A stretch of DNA of 64,000 bases, taken from the NCBI GenBank assembly GCA_013288685.1, contig JABDBM010000003.1:28323-92322 (forward strand), in the 5' to 3' direction. The DNA is from Bacteroidota bacterium (GTDB lineage: Bacteria; Bacteroidota; Bacteroidia; Sphingobacteriales; Sphingobacteriaceae). Positions 50,010-59,368 of the stretch are shown in pieces (within the stretch, counting starts at the first letter, position 1; every line of letters begins with the position of its first letter). Position numbers and translations under genes: made by a program. The notes beneath the pieces are model-generated. The model was not told the DNA's origin and ran no database searches. It saw only the letters and a list, made by a program, of their open reading frames with translations.

Positions 50010-50861
50010 TCAAATATTGTCTTTAGCAATCACGCTCCAGTCATCATTGCCATGCCCTTTTGCTATCCATTTATCCATTTCGGCGGCAATAGCCGGAATT
50101 ACGGCTAATTCTATTTCTCCTTCTGCTGCTGCCTTCATCATTAACCCTGCATCCTTACGGGCCATATTTAACTCCCATGATGGATTTTTAAAATCGCCTT
50201 CGGTTATCCGTTTAAGCCGTGCTGGCAGTGATGCGCCCGGATTCCAGGTTCCAAATAATGCTACAATATCGGCGGCGGAAATACCCTGTGCCTTGCCCAG
50301 GGCCAGTGTATCCGATAGGCCTGCGGTAAAAGTTAAAAGAAAAAGATTACCTATCAGTTTAATACCGGCGGCTTTACCTTCTTCGTTACCAAAGTTCATG
50401 ACCTTTCCAGTCATTTTTGATAATTCAGATTCCATCTTGCTGATAACCTCCTGGTCGCCCGAAACCAGCATCGTACCGGTGCTTTCCAACGCATTAGGCG
50501 GGCCCATAAATACCGGGGCATGAAGGTAGGTGTAACCTTTGGCTTTCCACGCGGCCGTCCTTTCTATGGCGCCTTTGGCTGATGTGGTGGTATGATCAAT
50601 AATGATAGCACCCGGTTGAAACCCGGCGCTTGCGGCAGCCAGTACTTCGTTCACTGTATCATCATCCTTAAGGCAAACATGAATAATAGCAGCGCCTTTT
50701 ACAGCCTCGGCAACATCAGCAAAGGCCTTTGCACCATCAGCTTCCAGCGCCTTCGCTTTGGCAGCAGTGCGGTTCCACACCTGCACTTCGTCGCCTTTTT
50801 TTAACATCGCCTTTACAAAATTTGAGCCTAAAAGACCCATTCCCAAAAATGCTTTCATCAT
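50010..50861 (-). CDS. NAD(P)-dependent oxidoreductase, 3-hydroxyisobutyrate dehydrogenase-like
   Basis: FLGMGLLGSNFVKAMLKKGDEVQVWNRTAAKAKAL; IIIDHTTTSAKGAIERTA; KLIGNLFL. Confidence 0.9.
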   Translation of the reverse strand: MMKAFLGMGLLGSNFVKAMLKKGDEVQVWNRTAAKAKALEADGAKAFADVAEAVKGAAIIHVCLKDDDTVNEVLAAASAGFQPGAIIIDHTTTSAKGAIERTAAWKAKGYTYLHAPVFMGPPNALESTGTMLVSGDQEVISKMESELSKMTGKVMNFGNEEGKAAGIKLIGNLFLLTFTAGLSDTLALGKAQGISAADIVALFGTWNPGASLPARLKRITEGDFKNPSWELNMARKDAGLMMKAAAEGEIELAVIPAIAAEMDKWIAKGHGNDDWSVIAKDNI

Positions 50862-50952
50862 AAATTTGTTTGGATAAAGGTAACAAGTAAAAGATTTACT
50901 GAGGTTGGTGTTGTGTCAATTTTCAGGATTCTTTAAAGTTTGTGTGGGTGAA

Positions 50953-51086
50953 ATTAACACAGAGAAGCAGAGGAGTCGTAAAGTACACAAAGAGTGATAA
51001 AATGACTGTTTTAGATAAAATACCAGGCGTTTTCCCCTTAAAAACTCAGTGTGCTCTGTGAGCTTTCAGTTTCTCTGCGTTAAAAA
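50953..51086. repeat. CACAGAG-family palindromic repeat copy 3
   Basis: attaacacagagaagcagaggag...cacaaagagtg / agtgtgctctgtgagctttcagtttctctgcgttaaaa. Confidence 0.65.
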
Positions 51087-51189
51087 TTCAGCCCGGCTTC
51101 GCTGCCTTTTTGCCAGTTTTAGTCTTTACCCACAAAAACGATTATTATTACCAAACAGAATCAAACATTTTTTCTTTTACCTTTGCGGC

Positions 51190-51669
51190 ATGCCCAAAGC
51201 CAAGCAGTACCCTGTAAGTTGCAGAGACATAACACCTGAACTTGAGTTTTATGAAGAAGCCGTAGAGCTGCAAAAAAAAGCGGAAAGCTATTTGTTAAGC
51301 TTTTATTGGTGCCTGGAAGTCAAAGAATGCTTTTTATATACCAATATAGGTGATGTATTTGCTATTTACCTTTTCGACATCATAAACACGGCGAGTGATG
51401 ACGATAACTTACTATGGGTTGTAGCTGGTGACATACCATCCATGTACCTGGATGTAATAGGACCGCGTTCAACCACCGAGGTACTGGAAGATTATATAAC
51501 CTTAGCCGAGGATTGGATTGAACACGTTAAAACCGGCCAATCTGTAGAAACATGCTTTCCATTTAATGCCGATCCAAGCATTGAGTTGGCAAAGCTTTTA
51601 GAAACAAAAATTTCTTTTATGAGCAATACGCTCGTTCATCACATTGATAACATTACGCTGAAAAAGTAA
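51190..51669 (+). CDS. Hypothetical protein
   Basis: 159 aa from ATG 51190; the longer 51049 ORF reads through an intergenic repeat. Confidence 0.6.
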   Translation: MPKAKQYPVSCRDITPELEFYEEAVELQKKAESYLLSFYWCLEVKECFLYTNIGDVFAIYLFDIINTASDDDNLLWVVAGDIPSMYLDVIGPRSTTEVLEDYITLAEDWIEHVKTGQSVETCFPFNADPSIELAKLLETKISFMSNTLVHHIDNITLKK

Positions 51670-51722
51670 AGCGGGGCGCCGCAGCAAAAGCCAATCGCCT
51701 TTACTACAGCACCCCGCTTTTT
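51668..51722. terminator. Bidirectional terminator between convergent genes
   Basis: aaagcgggg ... ccccgcttttt stem. Confidence 0.65.
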
Positions 51723-51740
51723 GCAAGGTTAAATATGGGC

Positions 51741-52775
51741 TTATTTAAAGCCCACAGTAACATCGCCGCTTGATGCCGATGCACTAACCTGTGCGCCGCC
51801 GCCGTTTATACTGCCGCTAACGTGGCCCTTTTTCCATTCGCCGTTAAAGCCCGATGGCGCCTGGCCCACGCTTTCACCATACAAATTCAAGTCAAGACCT
51901 TGTTTTGCAGGCAATTCCAAATCGATATTACCAGCACTTGTATGCAGTTTAAGATAACCTCCTACGTGTTCCATTTGTGCCGACAGGCTGCCCGCACTGG
52001 TATTGGCATCCAGGCTGCAATTCATGTGTCTCAGCTCAATGCCGCCACCTGATGTGCCGGTCACCAGTTCGCCTTCAATATGGTCGCCTTCAACACCACC
52101 GCCACTGGTGTGAGCATTGATGGTACCTTTTAAATCTTTAAGTATTAAGCCGCCGCCGCTGGTTACCAGCTTTATTTTACCATCGCAATGTTTTGCCGTA
52201 ATGCCACCGCCGCTGGTTTGCAAATCGATATCATCGCTCGAATTGGAGACATCAATACCGCCGCCACTGGTGTGCCCGTTAATAGTGCCGCTCAATTTAT
52301 CAAGCTGCAAACCGCCGCCGCTGGTTCTGAAAGTTTCGGTACCGGTTAAATTATCCAGATGGATACCGCCACCACTGGTTTTCAAATCGGTTGATACATG
52401 TTGCGGAACATATATTTTAAATGATATGCTCATTTGCTTTCTCCAGTTCGAAAACTCGTGCCTGTTTTTTACGGTTGCCGTTAATTCATGGCCATTAACC
52501 GAAACATTCATTTCATAATCTTCACTGAGGCGTTTTTCAATTTCTTCTTTCGTCAGTTCCTGGTTGTTATTGCCTTTTATGTACACTTCAATGCGCGGCG
52601 CTTGTCCGCTTTCGCCACTAACCGAAATACCGCCTGCTGATGTACTCACTACTACACTGCTAATAGCATCGCTGGCTAATGATTTGGTAATATATGGTGT
52701 TTTGCCGTCGTAGTCCTGTGCCAATGCAGCAACACTTTGGCTGGCTACAATAAATAGGGTTAAAAAAGTCTTCAT
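51741..52775 (-). CDS. DUF4097-type beta-repeat (adhesin-like) secreted protein
   Basis: 344 aa; signal peptide; ~20-aa repeats each containing TSGGG(I/L/V). Confidence 0.8.
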   Translation of the reverse strand: MKTFLTLFIVASQSVAALAQDYDGKTPYITKSLASDAISSVVVSTSAGGISVSGESGQAPRIEVYIKGNNNQELTKEEIEKRLSEDYEMNVSVNGHELTATVKNRHEFSNWRKQMSISFKIYVPQHVSTDLKTSGGGIHLDNLTGTETFRTSGGGLQLDKLSGTINGHTSGGGIDVSNSSDDIDLQTSGGGITAKHCDGKIKLVTSGGGLILKDLKGTINAHTSGGGVEGDHIEGELVTGTSGGGIELRHMNCSLDANTSAGSLSAQMEHVGGYLKLHTSAGNIDLELPAKQGLDLNLYGESVGQAPSGFNGEWKKGHVSGSINGGGAQVSASASSGDVTVGFK

Positions 52776-52867
52776 AATTTCTTTTTGAGTTTATGCAATA
52801 AGAGACTTTGCTTTTTTGCGATACGTTGCATTGATTGCGATATTTATTTTTGCGAGGCTGTTAGTTT

Positions 52868-52964
52868 TTACCACAAAGAGCACAAAGAGTTTCACAAAGG
52901 GCACGAAGAACAAATTAAACTTTGTGTCCTTTGTGCTTTTCGCTTTGCGTTCTTTGTGGTAAAA
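52868..52964. repeat. CACAGAG/CACAAAG-family palindromic repeat copy 4
   Basis: ttaccacaaagagcacaaagag...ctttgcgttctttgtggtaaaa. Confidence 0.75.
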
Positions 52965-53038
52965 TCAAACATAAATGGACAAAAGTTGAGTATTTTTGGC
53001 TCTATGACGCTTTGTGGGGGGGGGTAAACGTGTGAATT

Positions 53039-53183
53039 TTTAACACAGAGAAACAGAGAGGACACAGAGTCCGCGGAGTTTTTTGGTATCAAGGGCAAGT
53101 TAATTACTTAGCGATCTGACAATCAATAATTTTTAATTTTTTCTCTGTGTTCTTTGCTCCCTCTCTGTTTCTCTGTGTTTAAA
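53039..53183. repeat. CACAGAG-family palindromic repeat copy 5
   Basis: tttaacacagagaaacagagaggacacagag...ttctctgtgttctttgctccctctctgtttctctgtgttta. Confidence 0.75.
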
Positions 53184-53239
53184 TTTAAGCTATACAAAAT
53201 GTCATAGAACCGTATTTTTGATCTCATAAACATTTATCC

Positions 53240-53593
53240 ATGCTTACATTAAAACGCGTTGACCATATCCTGATCACCATCCCGCAAGGAAAAACGGCAA
53301 AAGCCCGGCACTTTTATGCAACGGTTTTAGGACTTCACGAGATTGAAGGTAAGCACCCAAAAGGCGCCATTTGGTTTAACATGGGCGATATTCAGCTGCA
53401 TGTGCGCGAAGAAGCGGGCGGCAATTATTCCGACAGGCATCCTGCTTTTGAAGTTGATGATTTAGCTGCTGCCGAACAATTTTTAAAAAGCAAAAATATC
53501 CTCATCAGCTATTCGTCAGAAATTGATGGAAGAGGGCGCTGTTTTTTTCGTGACCCGTTTGGGAACAGGTTCGAGTTGCTGGAGTATAGGTGA
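53240..53593 (+). CDS. VOC-family (glyoxalase-like) protein
   Basis: 117 aa; RVDHILITIPQG..ARHFYATVLGL...FFRDPFGNRFELLEY. Confidence 0.9.
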   Translation: MLTLKRVDHILITIPQGKTAKARHFYATVLGLHEIEGKHPKGAIWFNMGDIQLHVREEAGGNYSDRHPAFEVDDLAAAEQFLKSKNILISYSSEIDGRGRCFFRDPFGNRFELLEYR

Positions 53594-53663
53594 TTGAACT
53601 TTTTATCATTTGGCACGGTTATAGGTATATAATTTATTATATTTGAATATATAGAATTACATC

Positions 53664-54017
53664 ATGGCTATTAAATTACCCGGATTGACCGATACTTCAC
53701 ATAAAAATAAACATGGGGATATATATCTTGTTGATAAAACTGCTAATCAGGCAGATTCTTCGCTTGAATGGTATCGTCTTACGGAAAGTTCGAGGAGCCT
53801 CTTAAATTCGGTTATTGCCGCTACTACACGAGAAAAAATAAAATTAAGGGGTGCCATAAATTCAGATAAAAAAAGATTAGCATATCTTGAAGGATTGAAT
53901 GAAGAAGCCTACAGTGTGACGCAGAACGGCGAAAACTTTGAATCTATCGCAAAGATGAAAGCGATAATTGCGAAGTATAAGACCATTCTTGATTCTTTAC
54001 AGTCAATTACTGTTTGA
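53664..54017 (+). CDS. Hypothetical protein, candidate antitoxin of the adjacent zeta toxin
   Basis: 117 aa, 8 nt before the zeta-toxin ORF. Confidence 0.55.
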   Translation: MAIKLPGLTDTSHKNKHGDIYLVDKTANQADSSLEWYRLTESSRSLLNSVIAATTREKIKLRGAINSDKKRLAYLEGLNEEAYSVTQNGENFESIAKMKAIIAKYKTILDSLQSITV

Positions 54018-54025
54018 TTTGAGCG

Positions 54026-54877
54026 ATGTCTATCGATGAGCTTAAATCACAATATAAGTTACAATCCGAAATCTTCTGGATAACACAAAGAGAAATTATT
54101 GAGACCTTTACCAGATATATATTCCCTGTAAATCAACCGGTTGCCATTATTCTTGGCGGACAACCAGGTTCCGGAAAATCAGAATTAATCGGAAAAGCAC
54201 AAATACTTCTGAAAAACAATGCCGTTGTCTGTAATGCCGATTTGTACCGTGAATTTCATCCCGACTACGAAGAAATAATTACTTATCATGAGGGAGATTA
54301 TCCGGAAATAACCGCCAAAGTCGCTCAAGATTGGAACGATGGCCTTCGTGCGCATTGCGAACAACACCAATTAAATTTTATCATGGAGACCACTTTTTCG
54401 TCGGGAGAAAGAATGAATCAAACGCTCCATGATATAAAAGCGGCAGGTTATGTTGTTTATATCATGTTGATGGCGGTTCCTGCAAAAATCAGTTTACTTT
54501 GCACCTACCTCCGATATGAGGATTCAAAGCGCACTACGGGAAAGGGAAGACTCGTAGAACGACATATTCATGATGAAAAGTACGCGCGCGTTGCGGATAC
54601 TTTGCAATTAGTACAAGCTGCAAATCTATTCGATCATCTTTTAATCTATTATCGTGCAACTGAGAATGCAACTCAAATTGAAAAACGCGATAAAATACTG
54701 TTATTGGCAGAAAACCCTCCCGACCCATTGACCGTTTATCTAAATGAACGTGATAAGCCATGGGATTCACATTCCCGGAGTTATTTTAAAAATAACTGCA
54801 ACAATGTGATTCGTATGATGAAAGAACGAAATGCAGGGGAGGATGCTATTGAATTATTTAAAATCAATTTAAAGTGA
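54026..54877 (+). CDS. Zeta-toxin family protein
   Basis: GGQPGSGKSELIGKA Walker A, NADLYREFHPDYEEI, METTFSSGERM. Confidence 0.88.
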   Translation: MSIDELKSQYKLQSEIFWITQREIIETFTRYIFPVNQPVAIILGGQPGSGKSELIGKAQILLKNNAVVCNADLYREFHPDYEEIITYHEGDYPEITAKVAQDWNDGLRAHCEQHQLNFIMETTFSSGERMNQTLHDIKAAGYVVYIMLMAVPAKISLLCTYLRYEDSKRTTGKGRLVERHIHDEKYARVADTLQLVQAANLFDHLLIYYRATENATQIEKRDKILLLAENPPDPLTVYLNERDKPWDSHSRSYFKNNCNNVIRMMKERNAGEDAIELFKINLK

Positions 54878-54947
54878 CTTTGACAAGTTAAATTTAAACA
54901 GCTTCTTGAATAAGATTTAATATATTAGCGCATCAAATTTTTAACTT

Positions 54948-55553
54948 TTGACGGAATTTCAACAAGTAAAGGAGTTCATCTTAAACAAACTAAAAAAGGA
55001 ACTTCCGGGGTATCTGGCTTACCATAATATTGACCATACTTTAGATGTTTTGCAAGCCGCCGAAAATATTGCGGTGCATGAGGGTGTTAACGGCAACGAT
55101 AAAAGGCTGTTACTAACCGCTGCGCTTTTCCATGATTCAGGGTTTTTAATTGGCCGCGACGAACATGAAGTTAAATCGTGCAGTATTGCCCGCTTGCATT
55201 TACCGGATTATAGTTACGGGCCTGATGAAATTGATTTGATTTGCGGACTGATTATGGCAACAAAATTGCCGCAAACACCGCATAACCTTTTACAAGCCAT
55301 ATTGTGCGATGCTGATTTGGATTATCTTGGCCGCGCCGATTTTTTTATATTAAGCGCCAGGCTTTTTACCGAACTGAAAGATGAGGGTTTAATGAAAGAT
55401 GAAAATGAATGGAACCTGGAACAAACCAATTTTATAAGTAATCATCACTATCATACGCCAACCTCGGTAAGGTTAAGGCAGTCACAAAAGGAGCAGTACA
55501 TTGAATTAATAAAATCAAAAATTTCAAACCAAATCTTCGATGGAGACGCATAG
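54948..55553 (+). CDS. HD-domain phosphohydrolase (TTG start)
   Basis: YHNIDHTLDVLQAAENIA...LFHDSGFLIG...; first codon TTG at 54948. Confidence 0.82.
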   Translation: MTEFQQVKEFILNKLKKELPGYLAYHNIDHTLDVLQAAENIAVHEGVNGNDKRLLLTAALFHDSGFLIGRDEHEVKSCSIARLHLPDYSYGPDEIDLICGLIMATKLPQTPHNLLQAILCDADLDYLGRADFFILSARLFTELKDEGLMKDENEWNLEQTNFISNHHYHTPTSVRLRQSQKEQYIELIKSKISNQIFDGDA

Positions 55554-56418
55554 TTACCCCTTAAAGGCAGTTGTAAAGGATGTTGTATATATTGTGGCCG
55601 GTATTTTAGTGTGTGGTTTTGCATTAAAATGTTTCTTGGTACCCAATAACTTTTTCGATGGCGGCGTTACCGGTATATCTCTATTGATACACGAGTTATA
55701 TCATGTAAATATTGCTTATGTAATTATCCCGGCTAATATTCCGTTTATTATTATGGGCGCGTTCCAGGTTAACAAAAGGTTTGCCTGGAAAACACTGGCC
55801 GCTATTATAGGGGTTTCTATTTGCTTTCAGTTTTTCCCCTACCCCGCCGAAATAACCCACGATAAATTGCTGGTTTGTATTTTTGGCGGTGTTTTTATGG
55901 GTACGGGCATCGGGTTGGCCATACGTGGCGGTTGCGCACTGGATGGGATTGAGGTGTTGGCCCTTTACACGCTTAAAAAAAGCAGTTTTACCGTTAGCGA
56001 AATTATATTAGGCATTAACGTGTTTATATTCTCGGTAGCGGCTATTAAATTGGGCCTGCCAACCGCGCTATATTCCATCATTACTTATTATGCGGCATCG
56101 CATACCATAAACTTTGTAATTGAAGGCCTGGAAGAATATACTGGTTTCACTATTATATCGGGCCATAGCGAAACTATTAAAGAAAAATTAGTGCTGGAGT
56201 TAGGCCGCGGCATCACCATTTATAAAGGCGAACGTGGCTTTTTGAAAGATAGCTTTGAGGTAAGTCACCCTACCGATATTATTTTTACCATAGTAACCCG
56301 CCTTGAAGTTAGGCGCTTAACCAACCTGGTTTACAGTATTGATCCCAAAGCATTTATGTTTACCAGCTCCATCAAAGAAGCCTCGGGTGGCGTGCTTAAA
56401 AAGCGGGCAAGACATTGA
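55540..56418 (+). CDS. YitT family membrane protein (DUF2179 C-terminus)
   Basis: 292 aa; LVPNNFFDGGVTGISLL, IRGGCALDGIEVLALY, GRGITIYKGERGF. Confidence 0.92.
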   Translation: METHSYPLKAVVKDVVYIVAGILVCGFALKCFLVPNNFFDGGVTGISLLIHELYHVNIAYVIIPANIPFIIMGAFQVNKRFAWKTLAAIIGVSICFQFFPYPAEITHDKLLVCIFGGVFMGTGIGLAIRGGCALDGIEVLALYTLKKSSFTVSEIILGINVFIFSVAAIKLGLPTALYSIITYYAASHTINFVIEGLEEYTGFTIISGHSETIKEKLVLELGRGITIYKGERGFLKDSFEVSHPTDIIFTIVTRLEVRRLTNLVYSIDPKAFMFTSSIKEASGGVLKKRARH

Positions 56419-56424
56419 GGGGGG

Positions 56425-56530
56425 CGATGTGCAGATGCGAGGATGTGCAGATGTGCAAATGTTAGGAAATCGCTCCTGTCATTAAGCATTTTCATCTGCA
56501 CATTTGCACATCAAAAAATCTGCACATTCT
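56425..56530. repeat. Stuttering inverted repeat, GATGTGCAGATGTGCA family
   Basis: gatgtgcagatgcgaggatgtgcagatgtgcaaatg ... catctgcacatttgcacatcaaaaaatctgcacatt. Confidence 0.8.
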
Positions 56531-57572
56531 ATTCAGTTACCTCATAAATAACCACCGGCTTCGCTTTGTTCTTCAAACTCACTTCGCCAATTTTGGTGCA
56601 TTTAAATGATTCTTTTGCCTGGTGATAAACTTCTTCGCTGATGATAATTTGATTGGCCTTGGCTGCCGATTGCAGGCGTTGCGCCAGGTTTACCGCATCG
56701 CCAATTACCGTATAATCCAGCCGCTTTAACGAGGCCGAACCAATATTACCCGATACCATTTCGCCCGAGTTAATGCCGATGGAAACCTCAGGTTTAAAAA
56801 CCTTATCGCCTACGGTAATTTCCTCCACCGATTTTAGCTGTTCTTTTATCGCTAACGCAGCGTCGATAGCCCGGTCAAGATGGTATTTTCCCCTAAAAAC
56901 GGCCATTACGGCATCGCCCATAAACTTATCTACATGGCCCGTATGGGTAATTATTTCTTTTACTATTTTATCAAATAAGGAGTTAATAATTTTAACTACT
57001 GTATTGGCGGGCACGTTTTCGGTTATGGCTGTAAAGCCGCATATATCAACAAACATTACTGTTGCGTCCAGCATTTCGTTTGATGCCAAACTGGTTTCAA
57101 ACTCCTTATGTGTCATAAAATTGAGCACATTTTCGTCAACATACATCTTCAGGATGTTGTTTTCTTTTATGGCCTTTATTGTTTCGCGTACCTGGGCCAC
57201 ATGGTTCACGGTTTTTTCCATTGTAAGGTCCAGATCCTCAAAATCAACCGGTTTAACAACAAAGTCAAATGCACCACGGTTCATGGCGGTGCGGATGTTT
57301 TGCATATCGCTATAGGCTGATACCATTACCGCCCTTACTACAGGATTAGCATCGGGCAAACGCGAGAGCAGGGCAAGCCCATCCATAACCGGCATATTGA
57401 TATCACTTAAAATAATATCCATATCCGGATGCTCGCTCAGTTTTATAAGTGCGTCTTCGCCATTGTGAGCGAAAACAAATTCGTAAATATTTTCTCTGAT
57501 TTTTTTCCGAAACTTTTGCTTTATCAGTAATTCCAGATCGGTTTCGTCGTCAACTACTAAGATTTTAGCCAT
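56529..57572 (-). CDS. Response regulator with class III adenylate/guanylate cyclase output domain
   Basis: Receiver (ILVVDDETDLE...IILSDINMPVMDG) plus TVMFVDICGFTAITE, HVDKFMGDAVMAVF, YTVIGDAVNLAQRLQ. Confidence 0.94.
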   Translation of the reverse strand: MAKILVVDDETDLELLIKQKFRKKIRENIYEFVFAHNGEDALIKLSEHPDMDIILSDINMPVMDGLALLSRLPDANPVVRAVMVSAYSDMQNIRTAMNRGAFDFVVKPVDFEDLDLTMEKTVNHVAQVRETIKAIKENNILKMYVDENVLNFMTHKEFETSLASNEMLDATVMFVDICGFTAITENVPANTVVKIINSLFDKIVKEIITHTGHVDKFMGDAVMAVFRGKYHLDRAIDAALAIKEQLKSVEEITVGDKVFKPEVSIGINSGEMVSGNIGSASLKRLDYTVIGDAVNLAQRLQSAAKANQIIISEEVYHQAKESFKCTKIGEVSLKNKAKPVVIYEVTE

Positions 57573-57576
57573 TTGT

Positions 57577-57960
57577 TTAGTGTATAAAAGTTTTTAGTTT
57601 GTCCTTAAGTAATGTAAAATCAAGTGGTTTTGTTAAAAATTCGTTGGCGCCGTTTTGCATCGCCTGCTGCCGGTTTTCGTCGTCGCCGTAAGCGGTAATC
57701 ATCATTACCACCGGCGGCGGTTTCTCATAGGCATGGCGTATGCGCGATAAAAGTTCAATCCCAGTCATCCCTGGCATATTAATATCGGATAAAATCAGTA
57801 TCACTTCCGAGCGGTTTCTTTCCAGATAGTCCAGCGCCTCCTCGCCCGAAAGGGCAAAAGAAAAATCGAACTCGCCGTTCTTTATTTCCCTGCGGAAACG
57901 TTGAGTAAATAATGGTTGTACATCAACTTCATCATCAACTACTAAAATTTTCATGATCAT
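57577..57960 (-). CDS. Stand-alone receiver-domain response regulator
   Basis: 127 aa; ILVVDDEVDVQPLF...LILSDINMPGMTG...NEFLTKPLDF. Confidence 0.93.
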   Translation of the reverse strand: MIMKILVVDDEVDVQPLFTQRFRREIKNGEFDFSFALSGEEALDYLERNRSEVILILSDINMPGMTGIELLSRIRHAYEKPPPVVMMITAYGDDENRQQAMQNGANEFLTKPLDFTLLKDKLKTFIH

Positions 57961-57979
57961 CAGATTGTCTGGTTTTGTT

Positions 57980-59287
57980 TTAATTTATGGGTATTTTAAC
58001 AGTAAATTCCGAGTATTCGCCTTCCTTGGTATCAACCTCAATGCTGCCGCCATGTCCCTTTGCAATAATATCATAGCTTAGGGATAAGCCTAATCCGGTA
58101 CCTTGTCCGGTTGGCTTTGTAGTAAAAAACGGTTGCATTATCTTGTCCTTAATCGCGTCAGGAACGCCATTTCCGTTATCTCTTACTTTAATTGCTATCC
58201 ATGTTCTGTATACGCGGGTGCTTAGCGTTACTTCGGGTTTGTACCCTGGCACACCACTTTTCTGCTTTTGGTCAACCGCGTAAAATGCATTGGTAAACAG
58301 GTTTAGCAGCACTCTGCCTATATCCTGCGGCACTACGTCAACCGTTGGCAATTTATCATCAAAGCTGGTAATCAATTCCGAATTAAAACTTTTATCCTTC
58401 GCCCTTAAGCCATGATAGGCAAGTCGAAAATATTCGTCGGCCAGTGTATTGATGTTTGTATTTTCTTTAACGCCGTTGCTTGCACGGCTATGTTGCAGCA
58501 TCCCTTTAACAATACCATCGGCCCTTTTGCCGTGATGGATTATTTTCTCGAGATTTTGCCTGATATCATTCGCAATTGCAATAGCCTCTTCTGTATCGCC
58601 GTTGGCTAATTCAATTTCCATTTCACCAACCAGCTCCATGCTCACTTCCGAAAAATTGTTCACAAAGTTAAGCGGGTTTTGTATCTCATGCGCAATGCCG
58701 GCGGTAAGTTCGCCCAACGAAGCCAGTTTTTCCGACTGCACCAATTGCTGCTGCGTGGTTTGTAATAATGCCACGGTTTGTTCTAATTCATTTTTTTGTT
58801 TGGTTAGTTCGGCCGTGCGCTCGGCCACCTGTTTATCCAGCAATGCATTTTGAGCGGTTATTATCCTGAATTCCTCATGCTGTTTCCGGGTATTTGCCCA
58901 CTTTGCCAGCACCCATATAAAGGCGGCAATCATGGGTAATATAAAATATTTATCGTACTCGTCGTAAAAGTCAGAATCAGCCTGTTTCACCAGCCCGGCA
59001 ATAAAACCCACGCCAATTAAAGGATAGTGAGCTTTTAAAAACGGCAACATGGACGCAAAATCACGCTCGCGCTCTGCAAATACAATTATCCCCAGCAATA
59101 AAGCGCTTCCGCAGATATACGCCAAACCGTTATCAAAATACGCTTTGGAAACCACAAAAAGCACTGCCGACGCGCCAAGCGCAACGTTCATCAAGCTGGC
59201 CCACTTAAGGCTCAGGGGAGATAATTTAATTGATTTTTTTAAACGGCTTACCAATAAAAATGAAGCCAGAAACAAAAGGACATCCAT
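57980..59287 (-). CDS. Sensor histidine kinase (membrane)
   Basis: 435 aa; TMs, [30 protein letters not shown], HATPase_c. Confidence 0.92.
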   Translation of the reverse strand: MDVLLFLASFLLVSRLKKSIKLSPLSLKWASLMNVALGASAVLFVVSKAYFDNGLAYICGSALLLGIIVFAERERDFASMLPFLKAHYPLIGVGFIAGLVKQADSDFYDEYDKYFILPMIAAFIWVLAKWANTRKQHEEFRIITAQNALLDKQVAERTAELTKQKNELEQTVALLQTTQQQLVQSEKLASLGELTAGIAHEIQNPLNFVNNFSEVSMELVGEMEIELANGDTEEAIAIANDIRQNLEKIIHHGKRADGIVKGMLQHSRASNGVKENTNINTLADEYFRLAYHGLRAKDKSFNSELITSFDDKLPTVDVVPQDIGRVLLNLFTNAFYAVDQKQKSGVPGYKPEVTLSTRVYRTWIAIKVRDNGNGVPDAIKDKIMQPFFTTKPTGQGTGLGLSLSYDIIAKGHGGSIEVDTKEGEYSEFTVKIPIN

Positions 59288-59368
59288 AGCATTAAAATTA
59301 TCTCAATGTACAAACTAAAGCTAATTTTTTTATAATTATTGCTGTTGTGTTGTAAAATATAAATTCCA

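Noticed and set aside
51049-51189. N-terminal extension MCSVSFQFLCVKNSARL... of the 51190 gene
   Set aside because: Reads through a CACAGAG palindromic repeat; ATG at 51190 is the plausible start.
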